Part shown: one piece after another, positions 6,967-13,860 of the stretch
How positions within the stretch are numbered: the first letter of the stretch is position 1
How the letters are laid out: each line of letters starts with the position of its first letter
Assembly (NCBI GenBank): GCA_964401685.1
Contig: CAYNZH010000033.1
Coordinates: forward strand, 1-19,465
Reading direction: 5' to 3'
From: DASRQK01 sp964401685
GTDB lineage: Bacteria; Bacteroidota; Bacteroidia; Sphingobacteriales; Sphingobacteriaceae
DNA: 19,465 nt
The notes under the pieces: model-generated
What the model saw: only the letters and a program-made list of their open reading frames with translations
Told to the model about the DNA's origin: nothing
Databases searched by the model: none
Made by a program: the position numbers and the translations under genes

Positions 6967-7018
6967 ACGTAATTTAGCCCACAGAAACGACAAAAAACAG
7001 CACCAGCAACATATCATC

Positions 7019-8134
7019 ATGGCCGGAAATTCATTTGGAACAACATTTAAAATTACCACTTTCGGAGAGTCACACGGTACGGCCATCGGCGTCGTGATAG
7101 ACGGTTGCCCTTCCCAATTGGACATCGACGAGGAATTTATACAGGCGGAGCTGGACAAAAGACGGCCGGGACAATCAAAAATCACCACCCAACGTAAAGA
7201 AAGTGACAGGTTTCAGATTCTTTCCGGGGTATTTGAGGGAAAAACGACGGGTACGCCCATCACGATCCTGATACCCAACGAAGACCAACGTTCCAAGGAC
7301 TACTCCCATATCAAGGATAAGTTTCGCCCTTCGCACGCCGACTATACCTACCAACAGAAGTACGGCATACGGGATTATCGTGGCGGTGGACGCTCGTCTG
7401 CACGGGAAACAGCAGCCAGAGTGGCAGCGGGTGCAATCGCAAAGCTGATACTGGACCGCCATGGAATCTCCATTTTCGCGCACGTTTCGGGCGTAGGACA
7501 AATCGAAAGCCCCAATCTAGACACGGGAGACCTGGAAGCACTGAGATCTCAGAGAGAAGCAAACATCGTTCGCTGCGCCGATCCTGCGACTGCTAACGAG
7601 ATGATCACCTTCATCGACGGTATCAGAAAATCCGGCGATACCGTCGGAGGGCGTATACAGACGTGGATTTCCGGAGTTCCCGCAGGACTGGGGGAGCCGG
7701 TTTTCGACAAATTGCACGCAGATCTCGGCAAAGCAATGCTCGGAATCAACGCTGTTCACGGATTCGAATACGGATCGGGATTTGCGGGTTCCAAAATGAA
7801 AGGCTCCGAACACAATGATATATTCATACATGGAGAGCGTGACCCGCAGCATAGCGACTCACCACGTCCCGTCCGGACGATGACCAATTTTTCAGGAGGT
7901 ATTCAGGGAGGAATTTCAAACGGAATGGAAATCACGTTTACGACTGCCTTCAAACCCGTGGCCACCATCATGAAAGACCAGAACACGCTGGATATTCACG
8001 GACAGAAAACGGTCATTTCAGGCAAAGGAAGGCATGATCCCTGTGTCGTACCCAGAGCGGTCATCATCGTCGAGGCGATGGCAGCCCTCGTCCTGGTCGA
8101 TCACCTACTCCGCCATAACGCAGGAAAACTGTAG
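7019..8134 (+). CDS. aroC: Chorismate synthase
   Basis: A 371-residue FMN-dependent chorismate synthase, which eliminates phosphate from EPSP to form chorismate, the branch point for Phe, Tyr, Trp and p-aminobenzoate. Signature elements: FGESHG with catalytic His19; DKRRPGQS (46-53); RPSHADYT with His106; YRGGGRSSARET (120-131); GSGFAGSKMKGSEHND; and the C-terminal DPCVVPRAVIIVEAM. The length is normal. It is the last gene of the aromatic operon, 52 bases after aroA. The gene is convergent with bshB1 with only 18 bases between the stops, and no hairpin terminator is visible there, so the two transcripts probably run into each other or end by another mechanism. Confidence 0.97.
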   Translation: MAGNSFGTTFKITTFGESHGTAIGVVIDGCPSQLDIDEEFIQAELDKRRPGQSKITTQRKESDRFQILSGVFEGKTTGTPITILIPNEDQRSKDYSHIKDKFRPSHADYTYQQKYGIRDYRGGGRSSARETAARVAAGAIAKLILDRHGISIFAHVSGVGQIESPNLDTGDLEALRSQREANIVRCADPATANEMITFIDGIRKSGDTVGGRIQTWISGVPAGLGEPVFDKLHADLGKAMLGINAVHGFEYGSGFAGSKMKGSEHNDIFIHGERDPQHSDSPRPVRTMTNFSGGIQGGISNGMEITFTTAFKPVATIMKDQNTLDIHGQKTVISGKGRHDPCVVPRAVIIVEAMAALVLVDHLLRHNAGKL

Positions 8135-8152
8135 AAACAAGGTGCAAAAAAA

Positions 8153-8896
8153 CTAAAGCAGATCGGAAACTGAGGAGACACCCAACAAGCGCCTGCACGT
8201 AAAACCCTCAGCGTATCGCACGCCTATGTATTTCCCAAATTCCATCGCCCTGGCCTCTATGTAACGCATAAAATCAGGATTGGAAATATAGGTTTCCGGC
8301 TCATCTCTACCTTCGTAGGAAGGATTGAAAAACTGGGAGCCAAAAGCGCGTATAGATTTGATCTTTTGATCCCAAACAGCTGTGACATCCACGGCGATAT
8401 CTGGACGGATATAATAATCCTGTATCATTTGCAAGACCAGGCGCGGGCGATGGGCAGCCTGCTCATTTCCCTCGGCATCAAAGGTCTCTATTCGTCTCAA
8501 TCCTCCCAGAAACAGTGCATTGTTTGCCAGATCGCCGGCACGTCCATGATCGGGATGTCGGTCTGAAACTGCATTGGTAATCACAATATCCGGGCTGTAC
8601 TTCCTGACTGCTGTGACTATCTTCAGAATATTCTCTTCGTTGTTCTCGAAAAAACCATCCCTCATTTGCAGATTTTCGCGCACGGTCAAGCCGAGAATTT
8701 CAGACGATTTTGCAGCCTCTGCATCCCTGATTTCGGCGGTGCCACGTGATCCCAGCTCTCCTCGTGTCAAATCCACGATTCCAACATTTTTACCTTTTGC
8801 AATCTCGTTCAGAAGCGTTCCGCTACAGCCCAATTCTGCGTCATCCGGATGTACGGACAACACCAAAATATCCAGTTTTGGATTCCTTTGATTCAT
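8153..8896 (-). CDS. bshB1: Bacillithiol deacetylase BshB1
   Basis: A 247-residue zinc-dependent LmbE/PIG-L family deacetylase. BshB1 removes the acetyl group from GlcNAc-malate, the second step of bacillithiol synthesis. The zinc site is visible as HPDD (16-19) and HPDH (114-117), giving ligands His16, Asp19 and His117. DLTRGELGSRGT (42-53) and RPRLVLQMIQDYYIRPDI-like sequence further along are typical of the BshB1 subgroup rather than of general PIG-L proteins. The C-terminal YAEGFTCRRLLGV also matches that subgroup. It lies 10 bases after the DUF4294 gene and is probably cotranscribed with it. It is separated from bshA by the whole aromatic operon and has the opposite orientation. Confidence 0.93.
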   Translation of the reverse strand: MNQRNPKLDILVLSVHPDDAELGCSGTLLNEIAKGKNVGIVDLTRGELGSRGTAEIRDAEAAKSSEILGLTVRENLQMRDGFFENNEENILKIVTAVRKYSPDIVITNAVSDRHPDHGRAGDLANNALFLGGLRRIETFDAEGNEQAAHRPRLVLQMIQDYYIRPDIAVDVTAVWDQKIKSIRAFGSQFFNPSYEGRDEPETYISNPDFMRYIEARAMEFGKYIGVRYAEGFTCRRLLGVSSVSDLL

Positions 8897-8906
8897 TTTA
8901 TTCTCG

Positions 8907-9542
8907 CTAATTTACCCGACTAAAGGTCTGTAAGGCACCCAGACTCTGGATGATGTTTTCAATTTCACGATCTTCTTCCGGATCATATTGGCTTTTCAGA
9001 TTGTGGCCGAACACTCGCGCCATGGATTGGTACAAAAACGCGGTTACGCCTCCCCGCAGTTCTTTGACGACTTCGTAGCTCGAATAACCTGTCTGCCTAT
9101 CGATCAATTTTATAAGGATTTTTCCCTGAGAAACAGTGAGATTCTTGACTTCCTTATTGAACATGTCCTTGATCTCCTGTTCACAAGCCCGTACCAGTTG
9201 CCTTCGGCTTCTCCGGTTGGTGGTCATGGCAAGTTCATCATGCAATTGGGCGTAGCGATCCTGTGCAAACTGGGCGTATGGCAAGACCTTGATCACATTG
9301 TGTCTCAACCGCAAATACCTCGCACGGGCTTCAGGACTGCTGAAAACACGCTTCTTGCTGATTTCTACCGGGCGAATAAAAGTCCAGGGAATTCGCTCGC
9401 CATTGACCAGGGCGGTATGCATCAATATCGTGTCATTGACACCCCTCTCTTGAGGCATGCCTTGTGCCGCTTCCTTGCTTTCCTGTGCAAACACCGGGTG
9501 AAGCAGAAACACTAAAAAGACAATCCAAACAATTTTTAGCAT
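8907..9542 (-). CDS. Secreted DUF4294 protein
   Basis: A 211-residue protein with a signal peptide (MLKIVWIVFLVFLLHPVFAQ, cleavage probably after the Ala-Gln near residue 20), so it is exported to the periplasm or outer surface. The body carries the DUF4294 pattern: ERIPWTFIRPVEI, then YLRLRHNVIKVLPYAQFA, a basic helix NRRSRRQLVRACEQEIKDMF, and the best conserved stretch SQGKILIKLIDRQTGYSSYE followed by VVKELRGGVTAFLYQ and GHNLKSQYDPEED. This family is known mainly from Bacteroidota and its function is not established. No enzyme motif is obvious. It is the first gene of a two-gene unit with bshB1 and is divergent from rel. Confidence 0.85.
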   Translation of the reverse strand: MLKIVWIVFLVFLLHPVFAQESKEAAQGMPQERGVNDTILMHTALVNGERIPWTFIRPVEISKKRVFSSPEARARYLRLRHNVIKVLPYAQFAQDRYAQLHDELAMTTNRRSRRQLVRACEQEIKDMFNKEVKNLTVSQGKILIKLIDRQTGYSSYEVVKELRGGVTAFLYQSMARVFGHNLKSQYDPEEDREIENIIQSLGALQTFSRVN

Positions 9543-9561
9543 AAATTTTGCCCTATTCTAA

Positions 9562-9591
9562 CAAATTACAAAAAAAATCTGTAATTACAAA
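9562..9591 (-). promoter_or_regulatory. Putative promoter of the DUF4294-bshB1 unit
   Basis: On the minus strand TTTG (9588-9591) is followed by 19 bases and TAATTTG (9562-9568), one base short of the TAnnTTTG -7 consensus. It stands 20 bases before the DUF4294 start codon. A palindrome TGTAATTACA (9580-9589) overlaps the -33 side. The divergent rel promoter candidate overlaps the same bases. Confidence 0.4.
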
Positions 9592-9608
9592 AAGTTTCCG
9601 TATATTTA
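9578..9608 (+). promoter_or_regulatory. Putative rel promoter
   Basis: TCTG (9578-9581), 19 bases, then TATATTTA (9601-9608): one mismatch to each box of the phylum's TTTG / TAnnTTTG pattern, with the right spacing. It would start transcription near 9615, leaving about 95 bases of 5' leader before rel. It overlaps the candidate promoter of the divergent gene, so the two could interfere with each other. Confidence 0.35.
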
Positions 9609-9650
9609 TGTACGGCATTTTGCACTACAAATATACGCATTCTTTCGAAA

Positions 9651-9713
9651 ATGAAAGAAGCAGCAAAACTTTTCATCACAGGGAGAAGCAATCGGACATT
9701 TAGAGAGATATGA
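9651..9713 (+). CDS. Possible 20-codon upstream frame coupled to rel
   Basis: ATG at 9651 opens a 20-codon frame (begins MKEAAKLF, ends RTFREI) whose TGA overlaps the rel ATG as ATGA (9710-9713). It follows a 7-bp hairpin TTCTTTC/GAAAGAA (9640-9646 with 9653-9659) that would cover its start codon region. Such an arrangement can couple translation of the downstream gene to the short frame. The residue composition is unremarkable, there is no clear Shine-Dalgarno and chance is a real possibility. Confidence 0.25.
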   Translation: MKEAAKLFITGRSNRTFREI

Positions 9714-11917
9714 AAGAGTTAGTCATTGATATAGAGGCAGAAAACAAGGAAATACGGCGGCGCTACCGGGCATTGCTGAGGGCTTGTAAGCCTACTTTGC
9801 AGCGAGGTGATAAGCAAACCATTCGCCGTGCGTTTGATATGGCTTTGGAATATCACAAGGACATGCGCAGAAAATCCGGCGAACCCTATATCTATCATCC
9901 CATAGCTGTCGCGCAGATTTCAGCCGAGGAAATAGGCCTTGGCACCACTTCTATTGTATGTGCACTGCTTCATGACGTGGTCGAGGACACTGAAATTACC
10001 CTGGAAGATATTGAAAGGGATTTTGGCAAAAAGGTCGCCCGTATCATTGATGGTCTGACCAAGATTTCCGGTATTTTTGATACAAATAGTTCCATACAAG
10101 CTGAAAACTTCAGAAAGATGCTACTGACCCTGGCGGACGACGTGCGGGTCATTCTGATCAAGCTTGCAGACCGCCTGCACAATATGCGAACCATGGACTT
10201 TATGCCCAGAGATAAGCAGCTCAAAATCGCATCGGAGACGACGTATTTATATGCACCCCTGGCTCACAGGCTGGGGCTCTATGCCATCAAATCCGAGCTC
10301 GAGGATCTGTCCATGAAATATCTGGATCCGGACACCTATAAATTTATTGCCAAGAAACTCAACGAAAAACGAGCAGAACGAGAGCGTTATATACAAGAAT
10401 TCGTTGGGCCTATCAAGGAAGTCCTTCACGAGCAGGGAATCAATGCCGACGTGTTTGGTCGTCCAAAGTCGATCTATTCGATATGGAACAAAATGCGCAA
10501 GAAGTCCATTCCTTTTGAGGAAGTGTACGATTTGTTTGCGATTCGTATTATCATAGACACTGTCCCCGAGCAGGAAAAAGCCGAGTGCTGGAAGGCTTAT
10601 TCCATTGTTACTGACCTTTACAGGCCAAATCCGGATAGACTCAGGGACTGGATTTCCTCGCCAAAAGCAAATGGTTACGAGTCCCTGCATACCACCGTGA
10701 TGGGCGCCAAAGGCCAGTGGGTAGAGGTACAGATTCGGTCCATGCGTATGAATGAAATTGCGGAAAAGGGTTTTGCAGCACACTGGAAATACAAGGAGTC
10801 CAATTCGGACAGCGGTCTGGATCAGTGGATTCAACAGGTTCGGGATGTGCTGAACAGTCCGGAGCAAAATGCGTTGGACTTTCTGGATGATTTCAAAATG
10901 AACCTTTTCTCTGATGAGATTTTCATTTTCACGCCCAAGGGTGCGCTGATACAGCTTCCACACGCAGCGACAGCGCTGGACTTCGCTTTTGAAATCCATA
11001 CGGATCTGGGGGCAAGTTGTATCGGTGCCAAAGTCAATCACAAGCTTGTCCCGCTCAGCCACAAGCTCCAGAACGGGGATCAAGTGGAAATCATCACGTC
11101 CAGCAAGCAAACACCCAAGGAGGACTGGCTAGGTTTTGTCGTGACAGCCAAGGCCAAATCCAAGATAAAATCAGCCCTTAAAGAGGAAAAGCGCCGGGTT
11201 GCCGAAGACGGAAAGGAAATTTTGGAACGCAAACTGAAATCCCTCAAAATCACGTACAACACGGACAATATCAATAAGCTCGCTAATTACTTCAAATATC
11301 CGTCCTCCCAGGATCTGTTCTACAATGTAGCCAAGGGCGTGATAGACATGAAAAACCTGAAGGAATTTGCACAAAATGAAAAGACGCCCGAACAGCACAG
11401 CTCGAACTTCACCTCGCATATGGCCGGGCTGGTGGACAAGGTCAACAAGAAAGAGCAGGAAACGCTGCTGATTGGCGATGAGCTTCAGAAGATAGACTAT
11501 ACGCTTTCCGCATGTTGCAACCCTATTCCGGGGGACGATGTGTTTGGATTTATCACCGTCGGCGACGGCATAAAGGTGCATAGGACAAACTGTCCCAACG
11601 CCTCCAAATTGATGGCAAACTACGGCTACCGGATCATCAAAGCGAGATGGATTTCCCACAAGGAGGTGGCTTTCCTGACCGGGCTGAGGATAGTAGGAAT
11701 TGATGATGTCGGGCTGGTCAACAAAATCACCACGGTGATCTTCCATGATTTCAAAATCAATATTCGGTCTATGAGCATTTCCAGCAATGAGGGAATCTTT
11801 GAGGGATCGATCATGATCTTTGTCAGTGACACGGACCAGCTCCAGAGACTTATACGCAACCTAAAGCAAATCAAGGGAGTGACTGGGGTGACACGCTTTG
11901 ATCCGGATAGCAATTGA
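9710..11917 (+). CDS. Bifunctional (p)ppGpp synthetase/hydrolase (Rel/SpoT family)
   Basis: A 735-residue long RSH protein that makes and degrades the stringent-response alarmone (p)ppGpp. Domains in order: HD hydrolase (about 45-195) with the metal site intact (His63 in YHPIAVA, His88-Asp89 in LLHDVVEDT, Asp154 in KLADRLHNMRT); synthetase (about 240-360) with GRPKSIYSIWNKM (250-262), YDLFAIR (273-279), GYESLHTT (322-329) and EVQIRS (339-344); TGS (about 404-464); a zinc-finger-like Cys motif (SACCNPIPGDD, later HRTNCPNA); and a C-terminal ACT domain. Both catalytic halves look complete, so it should be bifunctional like the single Rel of most Bacteroidota. AGAGAGA just before the ATG can serve as ribosome-binding site. 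fur and purA follow; PurA is a known (p)ppGpp-sensitive enzyme in other bacteria, so the neighbourhood is functionally coherent. Confidence 0.95.
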   Translation: MKELVIDIEAENKEIRRRYRALLRACKPTLQRGDKQTIRRAFDMALEYHKDMRRKSGEPYIYHPIAVAQISAEEIGLGTTSIVCALLHDVVEDTEITLEDIERDFGKKVARIIDGLTKISGIFDTNSSIQAENFRKMLLTLADDVRVILIKLADRLHNMRTMDFMPRDKQLKIASETTYLYAPLAHRLGLYAIKSELEDLSMKYLDPDTYKFIAKKLNEKRAERERYIQEFVGPIKEVLHEQGINADVFGRPKSIYSIWNKMRKKSIPFEEVYDLFAIRIIIDTVPEQEKAECWKAYSIVTDLYRPNPDRLRDWISSPKANGYESLHTTVMGAKGQWVEVQIRSMRMNEIAEKGFAAHWKYKESNSDSGLDQWIQQVRDVLNSPEQNALDFLDDFKMNLFSDEIFIFTPKGALIQLPHAATALDFAFEIHTDLGASCIGAKVNHKLVPLSHKLQNGDQVEIITSSKQTPKEDWLGFVVTAKAKSKIKSALKEEKRRVAEDGKEILERKLKSLKITYNTDNINKLANYFKYPSSQDLFYNVAKGVIDMKNLKEFAQNEKTPEQHSSNFTSHMAGLVDKVNKKEQETLLIGDELQKIDYTLSACCNPIPGDDVFGFITVGDGIKVHRTNCPNASKLMANYGYRIIKARWISHKEVAFLTGLRIVGIDDVGLVNKITTVIFHDFKINIRSMSISSNEGIFEGSIMIFVSDTDQLQRLIRNLKQIKGVTGVTRFDPDSN

Positions 11918-11927
11918 TCCGGACCCG

Positions 11928-11959
11928 TTTGTATATTGTTTGTAAATTGGTTACATTTG
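11928..11959 (+). promoter_or_regulatory. fur promoter with overlapping inverted repeat
   Basis: TTTG (11928-11931), 20 bases, TACATTTG (11952-11959): full matches to both boxes of the Bacteroidota promoter. Transcription should start near 11965, about 15 bases before the fur ATG. TGTAA (11941-11945), five bases, TTACA (11951-11955) forms an inverted repeat that overlaps the -7 box and could be an operator, for example for autoregulation by Fur. Confidence 0.65.
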
Positions 11960-11980
11960 TACTTTGAACGATGTTAGTAA

Positions 11981-12478
11981 ATGACAAACCCAACTGAAAA
12001 TTTCGAGACTGTCAAGAAAATTTTTGAGGCTTATCTCGAAAATAAAAACCTGAGGAAAACTCCCGAACGCTACGCGATACTCGAGGAGATTTACTCTCGT
12101 AATGATCATTTCGACGTAGAATCCCTCTATATTCACATGAAAAACAAGAAATATCGTGTGAGTCGGGCTACCGTTTACAATACCCTGGAGTTGTTGGTGT
12201 CCTGCGACCTGGTGACCAAACATCAGTTTGGACGGAATATGGCCCAGTTCGAAAAATCCTATGGATACAAGCAGCACGATCACATCATCTGCATAGAATG
12301 CAGCAAGGTGGTCGAATTCTGTGATCCTCGCATACACCAGATACAGTCCATGGTCGGTGATTTGCTCCATTTTGAGATCAAACACCACTCGCTCAACCTA
12401 TACGGCATTTGCAGCGACTGCGCAGCACATAAAAAGGCTGTACAAAAGGCACTTCCTGCCCTTGATTATCCATTATAA
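11981..12478 (+). CDS. fur: Fur-family metal-responsive transcriptional repressor
   Basis: A 165-residue Fur-family regulator. The N-terminal winged-helix domain (about 10-90) has LRKTPERYAILEEIY and the recognition helix SRATVYNTLELL (61-72). The C-terminal dimerisation domain has the metal-site stretch QHDHIICIEC (His99, His101 and the structural zinc pair Cys104/Cys107) and a second pair Cys144/Cys147 (CSDC). The four cysteines indicate a structural zinc. The motifs do not by themselves separate Fur from Zur or PerR; QHDHIICIECSKVVEF is closest to iron-type Fur, and that is the call I favour. It lies 63 bases after rel and has its own promoter at 11928-11959, with purA downstream, an arrangement I recall as common in Bacteroidota. 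Confidence 0.88.
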   Translation: MTNPTENFETVKKIFEAYLENKNLRKTPERYAILEEIYSRNDHFDVESLYIHMKNKKYRVSRATVYNTLELLVSCDLVTKHQFGRNMAQFEKSYGYKQHDHIICIECSKVVEFCDPRIHQIQSMVGDLLHFEIKHHSLNLYGICSDCAAHKKAVQKALPALDYPL

Positions 12479-12537
12479 ATGCTAATTTTGCTTGTCCTTT
12501 ACGCGCTAAGGCTAAAACCGTGACTAAAGGGGCAGAT

Positions 12538-12567
12538 TTTGACGTTTTTAAATACAATATACATTTA
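12538..12567 (+). promoter_or_regulatory. Putative purA promoter
   Basis: TTTG (12538-12541), 18 bases, then TACATTTA (12560-12567), one mismatch to TAnnTTTG. It would give a very short leader before the ATG at 12583. purA may also be read from the fur promoter. Confidence 0.4.
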
Positions 12568-12582
12568 ATTTACACAAATATT

Positions 12583-13857
12583 ATGCAAGTTGATGTGCTT
12601 TTGGGCCTACAATGGGGCGATGAAGGAAAAGGTAAGATCGTAGATGTGCTCTGCCCGAAATACGATCTCATTGCCAGGTTTCAAGGCGGACCGAATGCGG
12701 GTCACACACTGGAATTTGACGGCCACAAATATGTTCTCAATACGATTCCTTCAGGCATTTTCCATTCAAATACGCTGAATCTGATCGGCAATGGGGTGGT
12801 GATCGATCCTATCACCTTGAAACGCGAATTGGATAATCTCCTGAAAAACGGCCACGACCCTGTGAGCAAAGGCAACCTGGTTATCGCAAAAAAAGCGCAC
12901 CTGATCCTACCGACCCATCAACTTCTGGACGCGGCGTCCGAGTCCAAAATGGGATCGCAGAAAATAGGGTCCACCCTCAAGGGTATCGGCCCGACCTATA
13001 TGGACAAGACTGGGCGCAACGGCTTGAGAATCGGCGATATCCTCCAGGACAATTTCAAGGAAAAATACGACAAACTGGTGGAAAAGCACAAGTCGATTCT
13101 TTCTCATTATGGGGAAATCGCGGATTTTTCCGAAAGAGAAGCGGCATTTTTTGAGGCGATAGACTTTATCAAGAAAATCCCGCTGGTCGATGGGGAGCAT
13201 TTGGTCAACTCCATGCTCTCCCAAGGCAAAACCGTCTTGGCAGAGGGTGCGCAGGGTACGCTGCTGGATATAGACTTTGGATCTTACCCCTTTGTGACCT
13301 CGTCAAATACCACCGCAGCAGGCGCATGCACAGGCCTGGGCGTAGCGCCATCCAAGATCAGCCGGGTCATAGGAATTTTCAAGGCCTATTGCACGCGCGT
13401 CGGGGGCGGTCCGTTCCCGACCGAACTGGAGGACGAGACAGGCGAAAAATTGCGGCAGGTGGGTCATGAATTTGGTGCGACGACAGGAAGACCCCGCCGA
13501 ACTGGCTGGGTGGACCTTCCGGCCTTGAAATACGCAATCATGCTCAATGGGGTCACCGAATTGGTTATGACCAAGGCCGATGTGCTTAGTGGATTTGAAG
13601 AAATAATGGTCTGCACACATTATAAGCAGAACGGTGAACAGCTGGACTACATGCCGTATGATATCGTAGGAACCGATACCGAGCCTATTTATGAGTCTTT
13701 GCCTGGATGGGAATCAAACATTACGTCCATCACGGAAATTGATGAGATTCCAGCGCAACTGAAAGCCTATATTGCCTACTTGGAAAAAAACCTTGGCGTC
13801 CCGATCAGCTTCTTGTCGGTAGGTCCGGACAGAAAGCAGACCATTCAACTGCAATAA
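12583..13857 (+). CDS. purA: Adenylosuccinate synthetase
   Basis: A 424-residue PurA, which joins IMP and aspartate with GTP to make adenylosuccinate, the first committed step to AMP. Motifs: LGLQWGDEGKGKIVD with catalytic Asp13 and the P-loop-like GDEGKGK (12-18); NAGHT with catalytic His41; KGIGPTYMDKTGRNGLR; AEGAQGTLLDIDFGSYPFVTSS; CTRVGGGPFPTE; and the aspartate/GTP loop GATTGRPRRTGWVDL. A frame open from 12520 adds 21 residues unlike the family, so ATG 12583, which starts MQVDVLLGLQWGDEGKGK, is the start. pabB begins three bases after its stop and is probably on the same transcript. Confidence 0.96.
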   Translation: MQVDVLLGLQWGDEGKGKIVDVLCPKYDLIARFQGGPNAGHTLEFDGHKYVLNTIPSGIFHSNTLNLIGNGVVIDPITLKRELDNLLKNGHDPVSKGNLVIAKKAHLILPTHQLLDAASESKMGSQKIGSTLKGIGPTYMDKTGRNGLRIGDILQDNFKEKYDKLVEKHKSILSHYGEIADFSEREAAFFEAIDFIKKIPLVDGEHLVNSMLSQGKTVLAEGAQGTLLDIDFGSYPFVTSSNTTAAGACTGLGVAPSKISRVIGIFKAYCTRVGGGPFPTELEDETGEKLRQVGHEFGATTGRPRRTGWVDLPALKYAIMLNGVTELVMTKADVLSGFEEIMVCTHYKQNGEQLDYMPYDIVGTDTEPIYESLPGWESNITSITEIDEIPAQLKAYIAYLEKNLGVPISFLSVGPDRKQTIQLQ

Positions 13858-13860
13858 ACC

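Noticed and set aside
8135..8152. Terminator between convergent aroC and bshB1
   Set aside because: Only 18 bases separate the stops and no inverted repeat with a T-run is present.
8988..9515. 175-residue plus-strand frame opposite the DUF4294 gene
   Set aside because: The minus-strand protein has a signal peptide and the DUF4294 conserved blocks; the plus-strand translation has neither signal nor recognisable motif.
10247..11110. 287-residue minus-strand frame opposite rel
   Set aside because: It is antisense to the conserved synthetase and TGS domains, and no motif is seen in its translation.
11901..11925. Repeated TCCGGA around the rel stop as a terminator
   Set aside because: A seven-pair stem can form, but no T-tract follows and the fur promoter begins at once, so it is not a convincing intrinsic terminator.
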